Origin: Conexibacter sp.
Lineage (GTDB): Bacteria > Actinomycetota > Thermoleophilia > Solirubrobacterales > Solirubrobacteraceae
DNA length: 8,294 nt
Assembly: GCA_025964055.1 (NCBI GenBank)
Contig: JAOPZP010000536.1
Location: forward strand, 1 to 8,294
Reading direction: 5' to 3'
Of the stretch, positions 6,704 through 8,294 are shown one piece after another. The notes beneath the pieces are model-generated. The model was not told the origin of the DNA, did not search any database, and saw only the letters and a list, made by a program, of their open reading frames with translations. A program made the translations under genes and the position numbers. The number at the start of each line of letters is the position of its first letter. The first letter of the stretch is position 1.

Positions 6704-6722
6704 CGGGGCTCCAGGAGCCCCG
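6704..6722 (-). repeat. Short perfect hairpin at the predicted 5' end of the importer mRNA
   Basis: GGGGCTCC, one base, then GGAGCCCC, extended by one pair to 6704 and 6722. It begins about 8 bases below the proposed -10 box at 6730-6735, so it would fall at or next to the transcript 5' end. It could be a 5' stabilising stem-loop or a DNA operator for another regulator. Confidence 0.45.
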
Positions 6723-6729
6723 CCGGGCG

Positions 6730-6759
6730 AGTATCCCCAGAACTTGAGACTGAAGTCAA
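6730..6759 (-). promoter_or_regulatory. Predicted sigma70-like promoter of the importer/acyl-CoA operon
   Basis: On the minus strand, TTGACT (6754-6759) as -35 and GATACT (6730-6735) as -10 are separated by 18 bases, matching consensus at 5 and 4 of 6 positions. It would give a leader of roughly 90 bases before the ATG at 6630. This AT-richer patch stands out in an otherwise GC-rich region. Confidence 0.6.
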
Positions 6760-6761
6760 GT
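6742..6761. promoter_or_regulatory. Candidate TetR operator O1: ACTTGA-N8-TCAAGT
   Basis: A perfect 6+6 inverted repeat of 20 bp, a common TetR operator size. It covers the -35 box and part of the spacer of the promoter ahead of the binding-protein gene. The -35 hexamer begins at the third base of the repeat. Binding here would block RNA polymerase. The same repeat occurs between the two TetR genes. Confidence 0.6.
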
Positions 6762-6765
6762 CCAA

Positions 6766-6785
6766 TTTTGAAGTTGAGGCCGGGT
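6766..6785. promoter_or_regulatory. Degenerate second operator-like site
   Basis: This stretch shares 14 of 20 positions with the site at 7574-7593, including an identical 10-mer TTGAAGTTGA (6768-6777 and 7576-7585). The right half (CCGGGT) is eroded. It could be a low-affinity auxiliary site just upstream of the -35 box, or a remnant. Confidence 0.35.
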
Positions 6786-6835
6786 TCAGGAGAATGGCCG
6801 TGCGCCCGTGCCCCCGTTGGGCCCCGCCGCCCGGC

Positions 6836-7495
6836 TCAGGGGTCGACGCGGAGCTGCAGCGCGTTGACCCAGAGGCGGGTCAGCGTCTGCACGAGCTTCT
6901 CGAACGGGACCTTCTGGCCCAGCACATAGACGCTGTAGGCCATCCGCCCCACCATGCCGCCGATGGCCAGCGCGGCCACCATGGGGTCCAGCTCGGGGTC
7001 CGCGCGCCCCTCCTCCTGCAGGCGGCGGATGGTGCGCGCGCTGCGCTCGGCGAAGGCGTAGCCGCGGTTGCGCCGCATGGTGCGGAAGTCGTCGTCGATC
7101 TGCGCCACCTGCTCGAACAACGCCATCAACTTGGCGTTGCGCTTGTACTCCATCAGGTAGGCCCGGTTGTTGGCCTCGATCGCGGCGACGATGTCGGTCT
7201 CGCGGTCCATCGCCGCCAGGTGAGGGTGCAGCATCTGGTCCTGGACCTCCTCGACGACGGCGGCGAACACCGCCTCCTTGCTGTCGAAGTAGGTGTAGAA
7301 CGACCCCGAGGCGACGCCGGCCTCCTCGGTGATGTCGCTGATGCGGGCGTCGAGGAAGCCGTCGCGCTCGAACACCGCGCGCGCCGCCGTGATCACCGCC
7401 TGGCGCGTGCGCCGGCCGCGGGCGCTGCGCGGGAGCCCGCGCTCCTCCGCGGCTGCCGCCCCGGGGTCGCCGCCGTCGACGATCGGCCCGGTCAT
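6836..7495 (-). CDS. TetR/AcrR-family transcriptional regulator (paralogue 1)
   Basis: A 219-residue regulator. An Ala/Gly-rich tail (1-24) precedes the N-terminal DNA-binding domain (about 28-76). The helix-turn-helix is in ISDITEEAGVASGSFYTYFDSKEAVF (52-77), where GSFYTYF is the family's recognition segment. The ligand-binding domain (about 85-219) includes NRAYLMEYKRNAKLMALFEQV (110-130) and MVGRMAYSVYVLG (181-193). It resembles actinobacterial TetR proteins that often sense acyl-CoA or lipid-like ligands, but the ligand is unknown. The start is ATG at 7495, weakly supported by GGCGGGACGG; the frame stays open to 7606 but has no better start. It lies 205 bases upstream of the importer operon on the same strand and is divergent from its paralogue at 7663. 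It probably represses sites of the ACTTGA type. Confidence 0.9.
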   Translation of the reverse strand: MTGPIVDGGDPGAAAAEERGLPRSARGRRTRQAVITAARAVFERDGFLDARISDITEEAGVASGSFYTYFDSKEAVFAAVVEEVQDQMLHPHLAAMDRETDIVAAIEANNRAYLMEYKRNAKLMALFEQVAQIDDDFRTMRRNRGYAFAERSARTIRRLQEEGRADPELDPMVAALAIGGMVGRMAYSVYVLGQKVPFEKLVQTLTRLWVNALQLRVDP

Positions 7496-7537
7496 CCGTC
7501 CCGCCGCTGACTCCGTCGCGTCCCCATTGAGCAGCCG

Positions 7538-7543
7538 ATCATA
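7538..7543 (-). promoter_or_regulatory. Possible -10 box for the minus-strand TetR gene
   Basis: TATGAT on the minus strand matches the -10 consensus at 5 of 6 bases, 42 bases ahead of the ATG at 7495. No acceptable -35 box lies 16-18 bases upstream, where the sequence is GC-rich. It may be activator-dependent, or not the true promoter. Confidence 0.35.
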
Positions 7544-7573
7544 GTCAGCGCCGCGCCCGGACCCGGGGGAGAC

Positions 7574-7593
7574 ACTTGAAGTTGACACCAAGT
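7574..7593. promoter_or_regulatory. Candidate TetR operator O2: ACTTGA-N8-CCAAGT
   Basis: A 20-bp inverted repeat with 5 of 6 arm bases paired, in the 167-bp region between the divergent TetR genes. It has the same arms and spacing as the site at 6742-6761. It overlaps the -35 box of the plus-strand TetR promoter, which again begins at the third base of the repeat. It is well placed for autoregulation of one or both TetR genes. Confidence 0.58.
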
Positions 7594-7604
7594 TCGGGTA
7601 CAAC
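7576..7604 (+). promoter_or_regulatory. Predicted promoter of the plus-strand TetR gene
   Basis: TTGAAG (7576-7581) and TACAAC (7599-7604) are separated by 17 bases, each matching the sigma70 consensus at 4 of 6 positions. A transcript would start near 7611, about 50 bases before the ATG at 7663. Confidence 0.5.
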
Positions 7605-7662
7605 ACTGACCGCGCCGGGGCATCGTAGTCGCGTGCGCCCGGCCCCGGAGGCCGCCTGCGCC

Positions 7663-8294
7663 ATGACCAAGATCGAGAACGCCGACCACCAGCTCCGCGA
7701 GCCGCCGCGCACCGCGCGCGGCGCCCGGACGCGGGCCGCGCTGGTCACCGCCGCGCGGACGGTGTTCGAGCGCGACGGCTACCTCAACGCGCGGCTGACC
7801 GACATCACCGCCGAGGCCAATTGCTCGACCGGCTCGTTCTACACGTACTTCACCAACAAGGAAGAGATCTTCGCGGCGGTCATGGAGCAGGCCCAGGAGG
7901 AGATGCTCCACCCGCACGTGCGGGAGATGACCGACAGCGACGATCCCACCGCGCTGATCGAGGCGAGCAACCGCGCGTACCTGGTCGCCTACCGGCGCAA
8001 CGCGAAGCTGATGGGGCTGCTCGAGCAGGTCGCCAACATCGACGACGACGTGCGCGAGCTGCGGCGCCGCCGCGGCGCGGCGTTCGCCGAGCGCAACGCC
8101 AAGAGCATCCGCGACCTCCAGGCCCGCGGCCTCGCCGACCCCGACGTCGACCCGCTCCTGGCCGCCAGCGCCCTGTCGTCCATGGTCGGCCGCATGGCCT
8201 ACTCCGTCTACGTCCTCGGCGACGACTGGTCCTTGGAGGACCTCGTCGCGACGCTGACGCGTCTGTGGGCGAACGCGCTGCGCATTCCGGCCGG
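7663..8294 (+). CDS. TetR/AcrR-family transcriptional regulator (paralogue 2, C-terminal end cut by window)
   Basis: An open frame of 210 codons runs off the right edge. By comparison with paralogue 1 only a few residues should be missing. The DNA-binding domain is at about 20-70, with LTDITAEANCSTGSFYTYFTNKEEIF (45-70) as the helix-turn-helix. The ligand domain includes NRAYLVAYRRNAKLMGLLEQVANIDDD (103-129) and MVGRMAYSVYVLG (174-186). It is about 60% identical by hand count to the divergent minus-strand TetR, and identical over the GSFYTYF recognition segment, so both may bind the same operator. The ligand domains differ at scattered positions. The ATG at 7663 has GGAGG 11 bases upstream. 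An in-frame GTG at 7633 would add ten residues but has no binding site. What it regulates to the right of the window is unknown. Confidence 0.9.
   Translation, partial: MTKIENADHQLREPPRTARGARTRAALVTAARTVFERDGYLNARLTDITAEANCSTGSFYTYFTNKEEIFAAVMEQAQEEMLHPHVREMTDSDDPTALIEASNRAYLVAYRRNAKLMGLLEQVANIDDDVRELRRRRGAAFAERNAKSIRDLQARGLADPDVDPLLAASALSSMVGRMAYSVYVLGDDWSLEDLVATLTRLWANALRIPA

Noticed and set aside
7582..7587. Perfect TTGACA -35 hexamer on the plus strand between the TetR genes
   Set aside because: No acceptable -10 box follows at 16-18 bases. TTGAAG at 7576 pairs better with TACAAC at 7599 at 17-base spacing.
7492..7917. Minus-strand 141-codon open frame overlapping the second TetR gene
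   Set aside because: It is antisense to a clear TetR helix-turn-helix domain, and its product has no recognisable features.
1..8294. CRISPR arrays, tRNA or rRNA genes, insertion sequences, attachment sites
   Set aside because: I saw no regularly spaced repeats, no tRNA-like cloverleaf sequence, no transposase motifs and no terminal inverted repeats with target duplications.

Overview
The DNA is very GC-rich by eye, with strong G/C preference at third codon positions, GTG starts for two genes, and long spurious open frames opposite real genes. This fits a high-GC actinobacterium. The combination of a CUT2-type ABC importer, acyl-CoA catabolic genes and TetR regulators would suit a soil actinomycete or a Thermoleophilia (Solirubrobacterales) genome. 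That placement is inference from composition and gene style, not from a marker gene.

Seven genes lie on the minus strand and read right to left, from about 6630 down to base 1. First comes an ABC importer of the ribose/CUT2 type: a lipoprotein-like substrate-binding protein (5623-6630), a double ATPase (3972-5546) and a permease (2983-3975). After a 104-bp gap comes a tightly packed acyl-CoA block: thiolase (1694-2878), short-chain dehydrogenase (963-1697), enoyl-CoA hydratase (187-963) and the N-terminus of an AMP-forming acyl-CoA ligase (1-155, cut by the window edge). Several junctions overlap by 1 to 4 bases, which indicates translational coupling. The enzymes would activate an acid as its CoA thioester, hydrate, oxidise and cleave it thiolytically. 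No acyl-CoA dehydrogenase is present in the window.

To the right sit two TetR-family regulators, transcribed divergently from a 167-bp intergenic region: one on the minus strand (6836-7495) and one on the plus strand (7663 to the window end). They are clear paralogues, about 60% identical by hand alignment.

The most interesting signal is regulatory. The promoter region of the importer operon and the TetR intergenic region both carry a 20-bp inverted repeat of the form ACTTGA-N8-(T/C)CAAGT. In each case it lies over a sigma70-like -35 box in the same register. This suggests that one or both TetR proteins control their own locus and the importer/acyl-CoA operon. The binding protein lacks residues that contact sugar in ribose-binding protein, and no sugar kinase or isomerase is nearby. 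The importer may therefore carry a non-sugar compound that is then degraded as a CoA thioester. The ligand cannot be read from the sequence.
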